11,132 nucleotides of DNA from contig CAZFGB010000141.1 of assembly GCA_964518405.1 (NCBI GenBank), forward strand, positions 1 to 11,132, written 5' to 3'. Every line of letters begins with the position of its first letter. Position 1 is the stretch's first letter. Positions 1 to 6,926 of the stretch are shown one piece after another. The translations under genes and the position numbers were made by a program. Origin of the DNA: VXNE01 sp964518405 (GTDB taxonomy: Bacteria > Pseudomonadota > Gammaproteobacteria > Pseudomonadales > Azotimanducaceae). The notes below the pieces were generated by a model. That model had not been told where the DNA came from and made no database searches. It saw nothing but the letters and a program-made list of their open reading frames with translations.

Positions 1-1071
1 GCCGCGGCCGCCGAACAGCGTCTCGATGAGGTTTCTCGCGAACTGGACTCGCTGAACACCTGGCTCGAGGATGCCGACAAGCGCCTGTCCCGGCTTCAGG
101 CGGAAATCTCCCGGGCGGACGACGAAGTCGCCGGCATCAATCAGCGCAACCGGGATCTGAATACCGAAATCGATCAGGTGCGGCAGTCGCTGGCGCAACT
201 CGAGGACCGGCGACGCCAACTGGACGAGCGTCGCATCGACCAGGCCAATCGAATAGCGCGCCATGTGCGCGCGGCGCATCGACTCGTCGGGACCGGTTTC
301 TTCAAGGTGCTGCTCAACCGGGAAAGTCCGGACACGGTCGACAGGATCGTTCGCTACCACCGCTACTTCGTCCGGGCACGCCTCGACGCCCTCGACGCGT
401 ATGCGCGGACCGTGAACAGGATAGAGGAGATCGGCCGGGCCACCCGCGAGCGAGAGCAGGCATTGGCGGCCCGAGAAGGCGAATTGAAATCGCGAACGGC
501 TCGCTTGGGCGAAACCCGCCGCGAGCGAGAATCGCTGGCGGCGTCCCTGCGCCGGGAGATGCGGGACAAGGTTGTATCGCGCGATCAGCTCCTCCGTGAC
601 CGCAAACGCCTGCAGTCTTTGCTCGTCCGGCTCGATGAACGGTTGCGTGATGAGCACACCGTCGCCTTCGCGGCAAGCAAGGGCCGCATGCATTGGCCGG
701 TAGCGGGGCGGGTGCTGCACCGCTTCGGCGAAGCGCGCGCCGACGGCAGATTGCAGTGGGAAGGAATCTATCTCGCAGCGGCCGAAGGCACCCGGATCAA
801 TGCCATCCACAGCGGGCGGGTCGTGTTCGCCGACTGGCTTCGCGGCTTCGGGCTGCTGACCATCATCGACCACGGCAACCGCTACATGTCCCTCTACGGC
901 AACGCCGATACGCTGCTGAAGCAGGCCGGCGATTGGGTCGAAAGCGGCGAACCCATCGCTTCCGCGGGACGTAGCGGCGGCCGCGACGTCAGCGGCGTGT
1001 ACTTCGAAGTGCGCGCGGACGGCCGGCCCACCAATCCGACCGCCTGGTTGCGCGGCGAACAGCCGCGATAG
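1..1071 (+). CDS. envC: EnvC-like murein hydrolase activator (5'-truncated by window edge)
   Basis: The reading frame is open from the first base, so the gene begins upstream of the window; 356 codons are visible. Residues about 1-220 are charged, heptad-like coiled coil (many E, R, L, D, Q). Residues about 230-352 form a LytM/peptidase M23 fold, from MHWPVAGRVLHRFG to NPTAWL. The zinc ligands of active M23 enzymes are absent: the H-x-G-x-D site reads W253-E-G-I-Y257 and the H-x-H site reads G-V-Y before FEVR. Loss of these residues is characteristic of EnvC, which does not cut peptidoglycan but activates periplasmic amidases (AmiA/AmiB in E. coli) under FtsEX control at the division septum. 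The signal peptide lies outside the window. The S41 protease gene follows 81 bp downstream, matching the envC-ctpA order of pseudomonads. A generic degenerate M23 protein is the alternative. Confidence 0.9.
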   Translation, partial: AAAAEQRLDEVSRELDSLNTWLEDADKRLSRLQAEISRADDEVAGINQRNRDLNTEIDQVRQSLAQLEDRRRQLDERRIDQANRIARHVRAAHRLVGTGFFKVLLNRESPDTVDRIVRYHRYFVRARLDALDAYARTVNRIEEIGRATREREQALAAREGELKSRTARLGETRRERESLAASLRREMRDKVVSRDQLLRDRKRLQSLLVRLDERLRDEHTVAFAASKGRMHWPVAGRVLHRFGEARADGRLQWEGIYLAAAEGTRINAIHSGRVVFADWLRGFGLLTIIDHGNRYMSLYGNADTLLKQAGDWVESGEPIASAGRSGGRDVSGVYFEVRADGRPTNPTAWLRGEQPR

Positions 1072-1118
1072 TGCGCGCCCGCCCAAGCCCATCGAACTCT
1101 CTTCGACCCGCCGAACGC

Positions 1119-1145
1119 CTGACGGTCCGACAGACAAGCTACAAT
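1119..1145 (+). promoter_or_regulatory. Candidate sigma70-type promoter for the S41 protease gene
   Basis: TACAAT at 1140-1145 matches the -10 consensus at five of six positions. CTGACG at 1119-1124 is a partial -35 match at a short 15-bp spacing. The -10 ends only seven bases before the ATG at 1153 and no Shine-Dalgarno sequence is visible, so a transcript from here would be almost leaderless. Read-through from envC is the alternative source of transcription. This is inference from sequence pattern only. Confidence 0.35.
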
Positions 1146-1152
1146 CCGCGGC

Positions 1153-2340
1153 ATGCGGCTTCGACCCATCACGCTGATAGGCATCATGGCGAGCATGACG
1201 ACGGGCATCGCATTAGGGGTGGTGGCGTTCCAGGAGCTCGTCGGAGAAATGCGCCTTGGGCAGGACGCTTCGTCGCTCGGAGTCGTTCTGCGACGCGTTC
1301 AGGATGCGTACGTCGAACCGATCCCCGAGGAAACCCTGAGGGAAAACGCCATACGCGGCATCGTGGACGGTCTCGACCGGCATTCGACTTACCTGGATGT
1401 CTCCGCGCTCCGGGATCTGCGTGAAGAGACCACCGGCAGTTTCAACGGCATAGGCATCGATATCGGACTGGTGAACGGCTACATCACGGTCATCGCGCCC
1501 CTGGACGACACTCCCGCGGCCGAGGCCGGACTACGTGCGGGCGACACCCTGATCGAAGTGGATCACGCCTCGCTCAAGGGACGCACGGTCCGCGAGGCTG
1601 TCCGCCACCTGCGCGGCGAACCGGGCACAAACGTCCACGTCCAGGTGCGTCGCGATGGCGCGGCGTCACCGCTGGATTTTGACCTGGTGCGCGCGAATAT
1701 CCGCGTCAACAGCGTGCGTTCCCGTTTGATCGAACCCGGCTATGGCTACGTCCGTATCGCCCAATTCCAGAACAAGACGCCGCGGGACCTGCGCGCCGCC
1801 GTGAAACGGCTCGCCGACGATAGCGCGGGAGACCTGCGCGGGCTCGTCGTCGATCTTCGCAACAATCCCGGCGGCGTCCTGGGGGCTTCGGTGGATGTCG
1901 CCGACGAGTTCCTCGACGAGGGATTGATCGTCTACACCGAAGGTCGGGACGCCAAGGCCGAAACGCGATTCATGGCCGAAGACGGCGACATCCTCGACGG
2001 GGCCCCCCTTGTGGTCCTCATCAACCGGGGTTCCGTCTCCGCTGCGGAAGTGGTCGCCGGCGCGCTGCAGGATCACGGTCGGGCGACCCTGGTCGGCACA
2101 AAGAGTTATGGCAAGGGCTCGGTGCAGTCCGTGCTGGAGATCGAAGGCAAGCGCGCGATCAAGCTGACGACCGCCCACTACTACACCCCGAACGGCCGCT
2201 CGATACAGGCTTCGGGAATCGATCCGGACATCACCGTGGCCGCCGAAGACGGGGCCTCGCGCGCCTCCTACGATGCACTGTTGCTCGCCGTCGCCCTGCG
2301 CCAGTTGAAGAGCCCTCAGCCGGGGAGCGCGAGGGGGTAG
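1153..2340 (+). CDS. ctpA: S41 family carboxy-terminal processing protease (CtpA/Prc-like)
   Basis: The 395-residue protein is a periplasmic serine protease of the tail-specific type. An N-terminal hydrophobic stretch at about residues 5-27 is a signal peptide or membrane anchor. A PDZ domain spans about 95-165 (NGIGIDIG, then AEAGLRAGDTLIEVD). The S41 core follows, with VVDLRNNPGG at 232-241. The catalytic dyad is S296 (GSVSAAE) and K321 (SYGKGSVQ), with Q325 four residues after the lysine; this 25- and 29-residue spacing equals that of Bacillus CtpB (S309/K334/Q338). In Pseudomonas, CtpA degrades peptidoglycan cross-link hydrolases, which fits its place behind envC. Length is near the usual 380-450 of short CTPs. 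The last codons (SARG, stop) lie inside the first copy of a 33-bp palindromic repeat, so the natural C terminus may have been altered. Start chosen at the ATG that gives a complete signal sequence; the ribosome binding site is weak. Confidence 0.93.
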   Translation: MRLRPITLIGIMASMTTGIALGVVAFQELVGEMRLGQDASSLGVVLRRVQDAYVEPIPEETLRENAIRGIVDGLDRHSTYLDVSALRDLREETTGSFNGIGIDIGLVNGYITVIAPLDDTPAAEAGLRAGDTLIEVDHASLKGRTVREAVRHLRGEPGTNVHVQVRRDGAASPLDFDLVRANIRVNSVRSRLIEPGYGYVRIAQFQNKTPRDLRAAVKRLADDSAGDLRGLVVDLRNNPGGVLGASVDVADEFLDEGLIVYTEGRDAKAETRFMAEDGDILDGAPLVVLINRGSVSAAEVVAGALQDHGRATLVGTKSYGKGSVQSVLEIEGKRAIKLTTAHYYTPNGRSIQASGIDPDITVAAEDGASRASYDALLLAVALRQLKSPQPGSARG

Positions 2341-2441
2341 CCCCTCGCAGAAAAGAGCAGCGCGAGGGGGTAGCCCCTCGCAGAAAAGAGCAGCGCGAGG
2401 GGGTAGCCCCTCGCAGAAAAGAGCAGCGCGAGGGGTAGCCC
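2327..2441. repeat. 33-bp palindromic tandem repeat, three full copies plus a 16-bp partial
   Basis: Three identical 33-bp units lie at 2327-2359, 2360-2392 and 2393-2425, followed by a truncated fourth at 2426-2441 that has one G fewer. Each unit holds an 8-bp perfect inverted repeat, GCGAGGGG and CCCCTCGC, around the loop GTAG, and a linker AGAAAAGAGCA. The loop contains TAG, which in the first copy is the stop codon of the S41 protease gene. No spacers separate the units, so this is not CRISPR. On the plus strand the hairpins are followed by A-rich linker rather than a T tract; on the minus strand they are followed by GCTGCTCTTTTCT, a weak T-rich tail. The family is not one I recognise; it could be a REP-like element or a stacked terminator or attenuator. 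Confidence 0.95.
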
Positions 2442-2713
2442 AGACCGTCGACATCCTTGAGACAACGCGGCCCGACGCTCCGGGTGCGTGGGATTTCCGT
2501 CGATTTGCTTGACAGATCGGTTCTGGAGTACCCTGCGCCGCTCTAGCACTGCTCGCGACAGCGCGATGCGCCGGATGGAAGCGGCGCCATGTCCCGGGCA
2601 CGTCCATCGAACTTTCCCGTTCCGGCCGCGCCCGGAGCAGCTTAAAGACCCGCATGGCACGACCGCGTCAAGGATGTCGGCTTCGCTCTGTGGCGCATTC
2701 AAGGACATTATTG
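2442..2713. other. Intergenic leader between the repeat array and rhlE
   Basis: No convincing gene is seen here. Open frames on both strands lack recognisable protein character and resemble by-products of high GC content. The segment carries a candidate promoter at about 2505-2534, which leaves a leader of about 170 bases before the helicase start. Long leaders are common in cold-regulated RNA helicase genes, but I see no defined riboswitch or cold-box fold. Confidence 0.5.
2505..2534 (+). promoter_or_regulatory. Candidate rhlE promoter
   Basis: TACCCT at 2529-2534 followed by the GC-rich discriminator GCGCC looks like a -10 element. An 18-bp spacer upstream is TTGCTT (2505-2510), while a perfect TTGACA (2509-2514) sits only 14 bp away, too close for a standard pairing. 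Which hexamer serves as -35 is unclear. Confidence 0.35.
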
Positions 2714-3970
2714 GTGACCGATAGTAATTTTTCGGGGTTCGGCCTGGCCGGACCCATTCAGCGTGCATTGACCGACAGAAACCATGTCGAGCCAACCCCG
2801 ATCCAGGCACGCGCCATTCCCGAATTGCTCGCCGGCCGGGACCTGCTGGGTATTGCCCAGACCGGCACCGGCAAGACGGCAGCCTTTGCGCTGCCCATTC
2901 TCGACCGTCTTTCCCGCAGCCAGGGTAAACAGCGGTTGCCGCGTGCCCTGATCCTGGCGCCGACTCGCGAACTGGCGATCCAGATTGGCGAAGAATTCCG
3001 CGCCTACGCGACCCACCTGGCGTTGCGCCATACCGTGATCTTCGGCGGTGTCGGCCAGAGGCCCCAGGTCAACGCCCTGAGGCGCGGCGTTGACATCGTG
3101 ACTGCCACGCCGGGCAGGCTGCTCGACCTGATGAACCAGCGATTGCTCAAGCTCGGCGAGATCGAGGTCCTGGTGCTGGACGAGGCGGACCGCATGCTCG
3201 ACATGGGTTTCGTGCGCGATGTCCGCAAGATCATTGCGGCCCTGCCCGCGAAGCGCCAGTCGCTGCTGTTTTCCGCCACCATGCCCACCGAGGTTGCCCG
3301 TCTATCGAAAAGCATTCTGAGAAATCCGATTCGTGTTGAAGTCACGCCCCAGGCCACGCCGGTTGCGAATGTTGAACAGCGCGTCTATCACGTCGGGGCA
3401 AAAGAGAAGCAGACCTTGCTGGTCGAAATCCTCAACGATCCCGCGCTGTCCCGAGTGCTGCTCTTTTCGCGTACCAAGCATCGCGCCAACAGGATCACAC
3501 AACAGCTCGACAGGGCTGGCTTCTGCACCGCCGTGATCCACGGGAACAAGTCCCAGAGCGCCCGCCAGCTTGCCTTGCAGCAGTTTCGCGCCGGCAAGGT
3601 GCGAGTCTTGGTCGCAACTGAAATCGCCGCCCGCGGCATTGATGTGGAGGGCATTACCCATGTCGTCAACTATGACTTGCCCAACGAGCCCGAAAGCTAC
3701 GTCCACCGCATTGGCCGTACGGCACGGGCAGGCGCGGGCGGCTGCGCTCTGTCGTTCTGCGACCCCGAGGAACGAACCCATCTCAACGGTATCGAGCGCC
3801 TGATCCGGCAGCGGTTGACGGTGGCTGGCGATGGGGTAACGCCCGCACTCCCGACGAAAACACCAAAAGCCGGGAACGGCCAACCACAGGCCCGGCGCAA
3901 GGGCGGCTCCCGCAACCGCCGCCGGAACCGCGCATCGACGCCGAATGCGGGCGCCTTGAGGTTTGCCTAG
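2714..3970 (+). CDS. rhlE: DEAD-box ATP-dependent RNA helicase, RhlE-like
   Basis: The 418-residue protein unwinds RNA duplexes using ATP, typically in ribosome maturation and mRNA turnover. All family motifs are present in order: Q motif PTPIQ (27-31), motif I AQTGTGKT (48-55), Ia PTRELA, GG, Ib TPGRLLDL, II DEAD (156-159), III SAT (187-189), IV LLFSRTKH, V ARGIDVEGITHVVNYD, and VI HRIGRTARAG (331-340). A short basic, disordered tail (RRKGG, RNRRRNR) ends the protein, as in RhlE proteins, where it aids RNA binding. The GTG at 2714 is preferred because AAGGA lies eight bases upstream and the residues after it match the usual RhlE amino terminus; a TTG at 2711 or an ATG at 2654 are in-frame alternatives, the latter adding 20 residues of unlikely sequence. 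It appears to be a single-gene unit. RhlB or SrmB are less likely from motif context and tail. Confidence 0.93.
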   Translation: MTDSNFSGFGLAGPIQRALTDRNHVEPTPIQARAIPELLAGRDLLGIAQTGTGKTAAFALPILDRLSRSQGKQRLPRALILAPTRELAIQIGEEFRAYATHLALRHTVIFGGVGQRPQVNALRRGVDIVTATPGRLLDLMNQRLLKLGEIEVLVLDEADRMLDMGFVRDVRKIIAALPAKRQSLLFSATMPTEVARLSKSILRNPIRVEVTPQATPVANVEQRVYHVGAKEKQTLLVEILNDPALSRVLLFSRTKHRANRITQQLDRAGFCTAVIHGNKSQSARQLALQQFRAGKVRVLVATEIAARGIDVEGITHVVNYDLPNEPESYVHRIGRTARAGAGGCALSFCDPEERTHLNGIERLIRQRLTVAGDGVTPALPTKTPKAGNGQPQARRKGGSRNRRRNRASTPNAGALRFA

Positions 3971-3982
3971 CGTCCGGAAGTC

Positions 3983-4000
3983 CGTCGCCGCTTCGCGACG
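3983..4000 (+). terminator. Hairpin downstream of rhlE, possible terminator
   Basis: CGTCGC (3983-3988) and GCGACG (3995-4000) form a perfect 6-bp stem with a 6-base loop, twelve bases after the rhlE stop. Only a short CCGTGTTT follows, so the T tract is weak. Position favours a terminator; the weak tail limits confidence. Confidence 0.35.
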
Positions 4001-4046
4001 CCGTGTTTCACCCCGCCCAAGCCCACCTATGACCGTGCGCCTTGAG

Positions 4047-4066
4047 CGGCACTACGTGCCGTTCTT
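4047..4066 (+). terminator. Second small hairpin with short T-rich tail in the rhlE-NMO gap
   Basis: CGGCAC (4047-4052) and GTGCCG (4056-4061) pair around a 3-base loop and are followed by TTCTT. It may back up the hairpin at 3983-4000. The rest of the 251-bp gap holds no gene I can support. ATACTCT near 4185-4191 resembles a -10 element for the following gene but has no good -35. Confidence 0.25.
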
Positions 4067-4221
4067 CGGCGCAGGCCGCAGGGCCTCGTGGCTGCCGCCC
4101 GCGGGATGGAAGGAAGGGCCTCGGACTCCGGCCTCGGGGGCGTTCGCACGGCGGGCAGCCCGAGCCGGCCCGCCCGCGCATTTGATACTCTGCGAATGTT
4201 CAAGAATCCCGGAACACGCCC

Positions 4222-5361
4222 ATGAACAACAAAGTCTGTTCCCTGCTCAATATCGAGTTTCCGCTGTTCGCTTTCAGCCACTGTCGCGACGTTGTGGCCG
4301 CAGTGAGCAACGCCGGCGGATTCGGCGTGCTCGGTTGCGCTGGCCACACCGCGGAGTCCCTCGACATCGAACTGCGCTGGCTCGACGAGCACATCAACGG
4401 GAACCCCTATGGCGTCGACCTGCTGATACCGACCAGCCTGGACAGCAAGGAAAGCGCCCTCTCCGCCGCCGAAGTGGAGGCGCGAATACCGCCGGAACAC
4501 AAGGCCCACGTCGAATCGATACTCGCCCAGCACGGCATAGACACAAAAGGGCTGTGGGACCGCGATATCGGTGACGGCTACGGCGACAACCTGCGCGAAA
4601 AAGGAGCCTCGGTGATTCTCGACGCCGCGTTTTCCCACCCGGTGAAGATGGTGGTCAACGCGCTCGGCGTGCCACCCGACTTCATGCTGGACCGGGCTCA
4701 AAAAAAGGGAATCGTCGTCGGCGCGCTGGCCGGTGCCAGGGAACACGCGATCAAGCATGCCGAGGCGGGTGTCGACGTCATTATCGTATCAGGCACCGAA
4801 GCCGGCGGTCACTGCGGCGAAGTGTCAACGATGGTCCTCATCCCCGAGGTGCTCGAAGCCCTCAGGCCCTATGGCGATATTCCCGTGCTGGCCGCGGGCG
4901 GAATCGTCACCGGCCGCCAGATGGCCGCAGTGATGGCCATGGGCGCGGCCGGCGCCTGGTGCGGCTCCGTCTGGCTTACCACGGCGGAGGCGGAAACCGC
5001 GCCAGTCGTCAAGGAAAAGATGCTTCACGCCAACTCCCGCCAGACCGTGCGGTCGCGCAGCCGGACGGGCAAGTACACGCGCCAGCTTCGCTCTTCGTGG
5101 ACCGATGCCTGGCATCATGAGGACAGCCCGGACCCGCTGCCGATGCCGCTACAGGCGCTCGTCAGCGAACCCGCCCTGCGCCGCGTCTCCCAACTGGCCG
5201 AAGGCGGTCACGATGGCGCGAAGCAACTGGCCACCTATTTCGTCGGCCAGGGCGTCGGCCTGATGAACTCGACCGTATCGGCCCGGCAGGTTGTCTACGA
5301 GTTCATGGAAGATTTCGCCGACGCCGCCGAGCGTCTTTCCGCAACCCTGGAAGAGGCCTGA
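4222..5361 (+). CDS. Nitronate monooxygenase-family FMN enzyme (2-nitropropane dioxygenase type)
   Basis: The 379-residue protein is a TIM-barrel flavoenzyme of the nitronate monooxygenase/2-nitropropane dioxygenase family, which oxidises alkyl nitronates such as propionate 3-nitronate using FMN and O2. Seen in order: an N-terminal SNAGGFGVLG strand-loop (29-38), GTEAGGHCGE with H197 at the family's catalytic histidine position, the FMN phosphate loop AAGGIVTGRQMA (224-235) and GAAGAWCGS (241-249). The C-terminal section has SRTGKYTRQLRSSWTDAW, typical of the longer form common in actinobacteria and some proteobacteria. Related proteins include NADH:quinone reductases and steroid-degradation reductases (IpdC type), so the actual substrate is open. 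The start is ATG with only a weak GGAA upstream. It is followed at once by the aldo/keto reductase gene, suggesting co-transcription and a shared redox role. Confidence 0.88.
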   Translation: MNNKVCSLLNIEFPLFAFSHCRDVVAAVSNAGGFGVLGCAGHTAESLDIELRWLDEHINGNPYGVDLLIPTSLDSKESALSAAEVEARIPPEHKAHVESILAQHGIDTKGLWDRDIGDGYGDNLREKGASVILDAAFSHPVKMVVNALGVPPDFMLDRAQKKGIVVGALAGAREHAIKHAEAGVDVIIVSGTEAGGHCGEVSTMVLIPEVLEALRPYGDIPVLAAGGIVTGRQMAAVMAMGAAGAWCGSVWLTTAEAETAPVVKEKMLHANSRQTVRSRSRTGKYTRQLRSSWTDAWHHEDSPDPLPMPLQALVSEPALRRVSQLAEGGHDGAKQLATYFVGQGVGLMNSTVSARQVVYEFMEDFADAAERLSATLEEA

Positions 5362-5387
5362 TGTCATCGGAGCAGACCCATCCATGA
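5361..5387 (+). other. Eight-codon mini-ORF linking the NMO and aldo/keto reductase genes
   Basis: An ATG overlaps the NMO stop codon (TGATG, 5359-5363) and opens a frame of eight codons, MSSEQTHP, whose TGA (5385-5387) overlaps the ATG of the next gene at 5384. It contains the only nearby GGAG. It could mediate translational coupling, or be chance. No protein function is claimed. Confidence 0.2.
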
Positions 5388-6265
5388 TCGAGCGCATCCC
5401 CTTCGGAAATGCCGGCCACCGCAGCACACGCACCATTTTCGGAGGTGCCGCGCTGCGCGACATGCCCCAGGCGAAGGCTGATGCAGTGCTCGAAACGCTG
5501 CTTGAATTTGGCGTCAACCACATCGACACGGCGGCCGGGTACGGGGACTCGGAACTGCGCATCGCACCCTGGATGAGGACGTATCGCGAGGGCTTCTTCC
5601 TCGCCACCAAAACCGGGGACCGGGATGGAAAAGGCGCCCGCGCGAGCCTTGAGCGTTCCCTATCAAGGCTCAGCGTGGAGCGAATAGACCTGATCCAGCT
5701 GCACAATCTGGTGGAGACGGAGGATCAGGAAAGAGCGTTGGGGCCGGGCGGCGCTCTCGAGGCCCTCGTAGCCGCGCGGGACGCCGGGCTCGTGCGCTTC
5801 ATTGGCGTTACCGGACACGGCACGTTTGCGCCCGCCAGGCACCTCGACAGCCTGCGGCAGTTCCCCTTCGACTCCGTCCTTGTGCCGTGCAATTTCACCA
5901 TGCTCGCGCAGCCGGAATATGCGAGCGATTTCGAGGAGCTATACAAGACGTGCCAGGAGCGTGGAGTCGCTTTCCAGACGATCAAGAGCGTGGCACGCCG
6001 GCGCTGGTCCCGGGCCGACGCGGGACCGCGCCACAGTTGGTATCACCCGATCCGTGACGGAGAAGGTTTGCGTCGCGCGGTCCACTTCGTGTTGTCCCGG
6101 CCCGATGTCTTCCTCAACACTTCGAGCGACTTCACGCTGTTGCGGCCCACGCTTGAGGCGGCGGCCACCGAGGTTCGCGCGCCTTCGGATGCCGCGATGC
6201 GCGATGACGCGCGCGCCATGGGTATAGAACCCCTGTTTGTACGCGGGGTGTCGGACGCTGTCTAA
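5384..6265 (+). CDS. Aldo/keto reductase
   Basis: The 293-residue protein is an NAD(P)H-dependent aldo/keto reductase with a TIM barrel that reduces carbonyl groups. The catalytic tetrad is complete: D48 and Y53 (HIDTAAGYG), K76 (FLATKTGD) and H107 (LIQLHNLV). The strand FIGVTGHG (139-146) is also family-typical. The ATG at 5384 is chosen because the sequence after it (MIERIPFGNAG...TIFGGAAL) matches the normal AKR amino terminus, with GGAG about eleven bases upstream; an ATG at 5291 would overlap the previous gene by 71 bases and add unrelated residues. It begins 22 bp after the flavoenzyme and probably shares its mRNA. The natural substrate cannot be inferred. Downstream lies a convergent gene (pnuC). 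Confidence 0.9.
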   Translation: MIERIPFGNAGHRSTRTIFGGAALRDMPQAKADAVLETLLEFGVNHIDTAAGYGDSELRIAPWMRTYREGFFLATKTGDRDGKGARASLERSLSRLSVERIDLIQLHNLVETEDQERALGPGGALEALVAARDAGLVRFIGVTGHGTFAPARHLDSLRQFPFDSVLVPCNFTMLAQPEYASDFEELYKTCQERGVAFQTIKSVARRRWSRADAGPRHSWYHPIRDGEGLRRAVHFVLSRPDVFLNTSSDFTLLRPTLEAAATEVRAPSDAAMRDDARAMGIEPLFVRGVSDAV

Positions 6266-6273
6266 AGGACGCA

Positions 6274-6305
6274 AGGGGCGCCAGCTCCGATAGCTGCTAG
6301 CCCCT
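6274..6305. terminator. Two-stem hairpin between convergent AKR and pnuC genes
   Basis: AGGGGC (6274-6279) pairs with GCCCCT (6300-6305), and inside it CAGCT (6282-6286) pairs with AGCTG (6292-6296) around a 5-base loop. It lies in the 41-bp gap between two converging stop codons, where a bidirectional terminator is expected. Neither side has a real T tract. Confidence 0.35.
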
Positions 6306-6313
6306 GCTAGCCC
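6294..6313. repeat. Perfect 10-bp tandem duplication at the pnuC 3' end
   Basis: CTGCTAGCCC occurs twice in direct succession (6294-6303 and 6304-6313). The second copy contains the pnuC stop codon and its last two codons, so the first copy looks like a duplication just beyond the stop. Confidence 0.8.
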
Positions 6314-6912
6314 GGAACCGTCTCCGCCATCGACCGCCGCCAGGTCACGAATCCCCAAACCGCCATGGCCAGGTAGATCGCGTACAGGATCGCGTAGCCC
6401 TCCAATCCCTGCAGCGCGTAGAGGGCCACCGAGATGATGTTGACGACGAACCAGACCACCCAGTTCTCGATCTTCTTGCGCGCGGTGAGCCACATGGCGG
6501 CGATGCTCATTGCGAACACCCCGTTGTCCCAATACGGATATGCGGCGTCCGTCTGTGTCGCGAAGTAGACACCGAGGCCCGCGGCCACCGCACCGCACAG
6601 GACAGCAAGGCTCGCCAAGACGGATCGGCTGGTGCGGGTAACGGGCAACTCCTCCCGCTGTTCGGTGCCGAACAGCCAGTAGTACCAGCCGTAAAGGTTC
6701 ATCGGCAGGAAGGCTACAAGGTGCAGCAGCAGGTTGGCGTAGAGCCGCGCTTCGTAGAGGACCGTGATCGAAACGAAGACGTAGGCAACGCCAAGCGGCC
6801 ACGCCCACACGTTCTGGCGAATCAGGAACCAGACGACGACAAGACCCAGCACCGTGCCGATGGGCTCATCGGCGAACAGCCACAGGTTCCAGATGTCCGA
6901 GAGCAGGTCCAT
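6307..6912 (-). CDS. pnuC: PnuC-type nicotinamide riboside/NMN transporter
   Basis: The 201-residue integral membrane protein belongs to the PnuC family, which moves nicotinamide riboside (or related vitamins in some subgroups) by facilitated diffusion into the cytoplasm for NAD synthesis. It has about seven hydrophobic segments, and family hallmarks are visible: NVWAWPLG (34-41), NLYGWYYW (72-79), and KKIENWVVW (146-154) with a W-x-x-W pair. Length fits the usual 200-240. The ATG at 6912 has only a weak ribosome binding site (GGCGCC upstream). No NAD salvage kinase (nadR) or thiamine gene is nearby, and no TPP or NAD riboswitch is evident, so riboside versus thiamine specificity is not settled. 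A hairpin (6927-6971) lies between it and the upstream toxin gene. Confidence 0.9.
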   Translation of the reverse strand: MDLLSDIWNLWLFADEPIGTVLGLVVVWFLIRQNVWAWPLGVAYVFVSITVLYEARLYANLLLHLVAFLPMNLYGWYYWLFGTEQREELPVTRTSRSVLASLAVLCGAVAAGLGVYFATQTDAAYPYWDNGVFAMSIAAMWLTARKKIENWVVWFVVNIISVALYALQGLEGYAILYAIYLAMAVWGFVTWRRSMAETVPG

Positions 6913-6926
6913 GGGGATCAGGCGCC

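Noticed and set aside
688..1065. Active M23 zinc endopeptidase domain in the first gene.
   Set aside because: The His and Asp zinc ligands are replaced (W253, Y257 and G-V-Y), so it fits the non-catalytic EnvC activator rather than an enzyme.
2327..2441. Possible CRISPR array.
   Set aside because: The units are directly adjacent with an invariant 11-bp linker; there are no unique spacers and no cas genes.
1666..2810. Two long minus-strand open frames (1666-2655 and 2316-2810) that translate the repeats as 11-residue units (GYPLALLFSAR and CEGLPPRAALF type).
   Set aside because: They run antisense to the well-supported protease and helicase genes, and their repeats are simply the 33-bp DNA palindrome read in other frames. 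No domain or start signal supports them.
1076..4024. The shared 12-mer CCGCCCAAGCCCA-like string near 1080 and 4013.
   Set aside because: A 12-base match between two GC-rich gaps is expected by chance in 11 kb, and the flanks do not align.
3963..4574. A plus-strand open frame of 203 codons in the rhlE-NMO gap running into the NMO gene.
   Set aside because: Composition is arginine/proline-rich shadow coding and most of it overlaps the NMO gene in another frame.
5939..6808. A 289-codon minus-strand open frame spanning the AKR end and pnuC.
   Set aside because: It overlaps pnuC in another frame on the same strand and the AKR antisense; both real genes have family motifs, this one has none.
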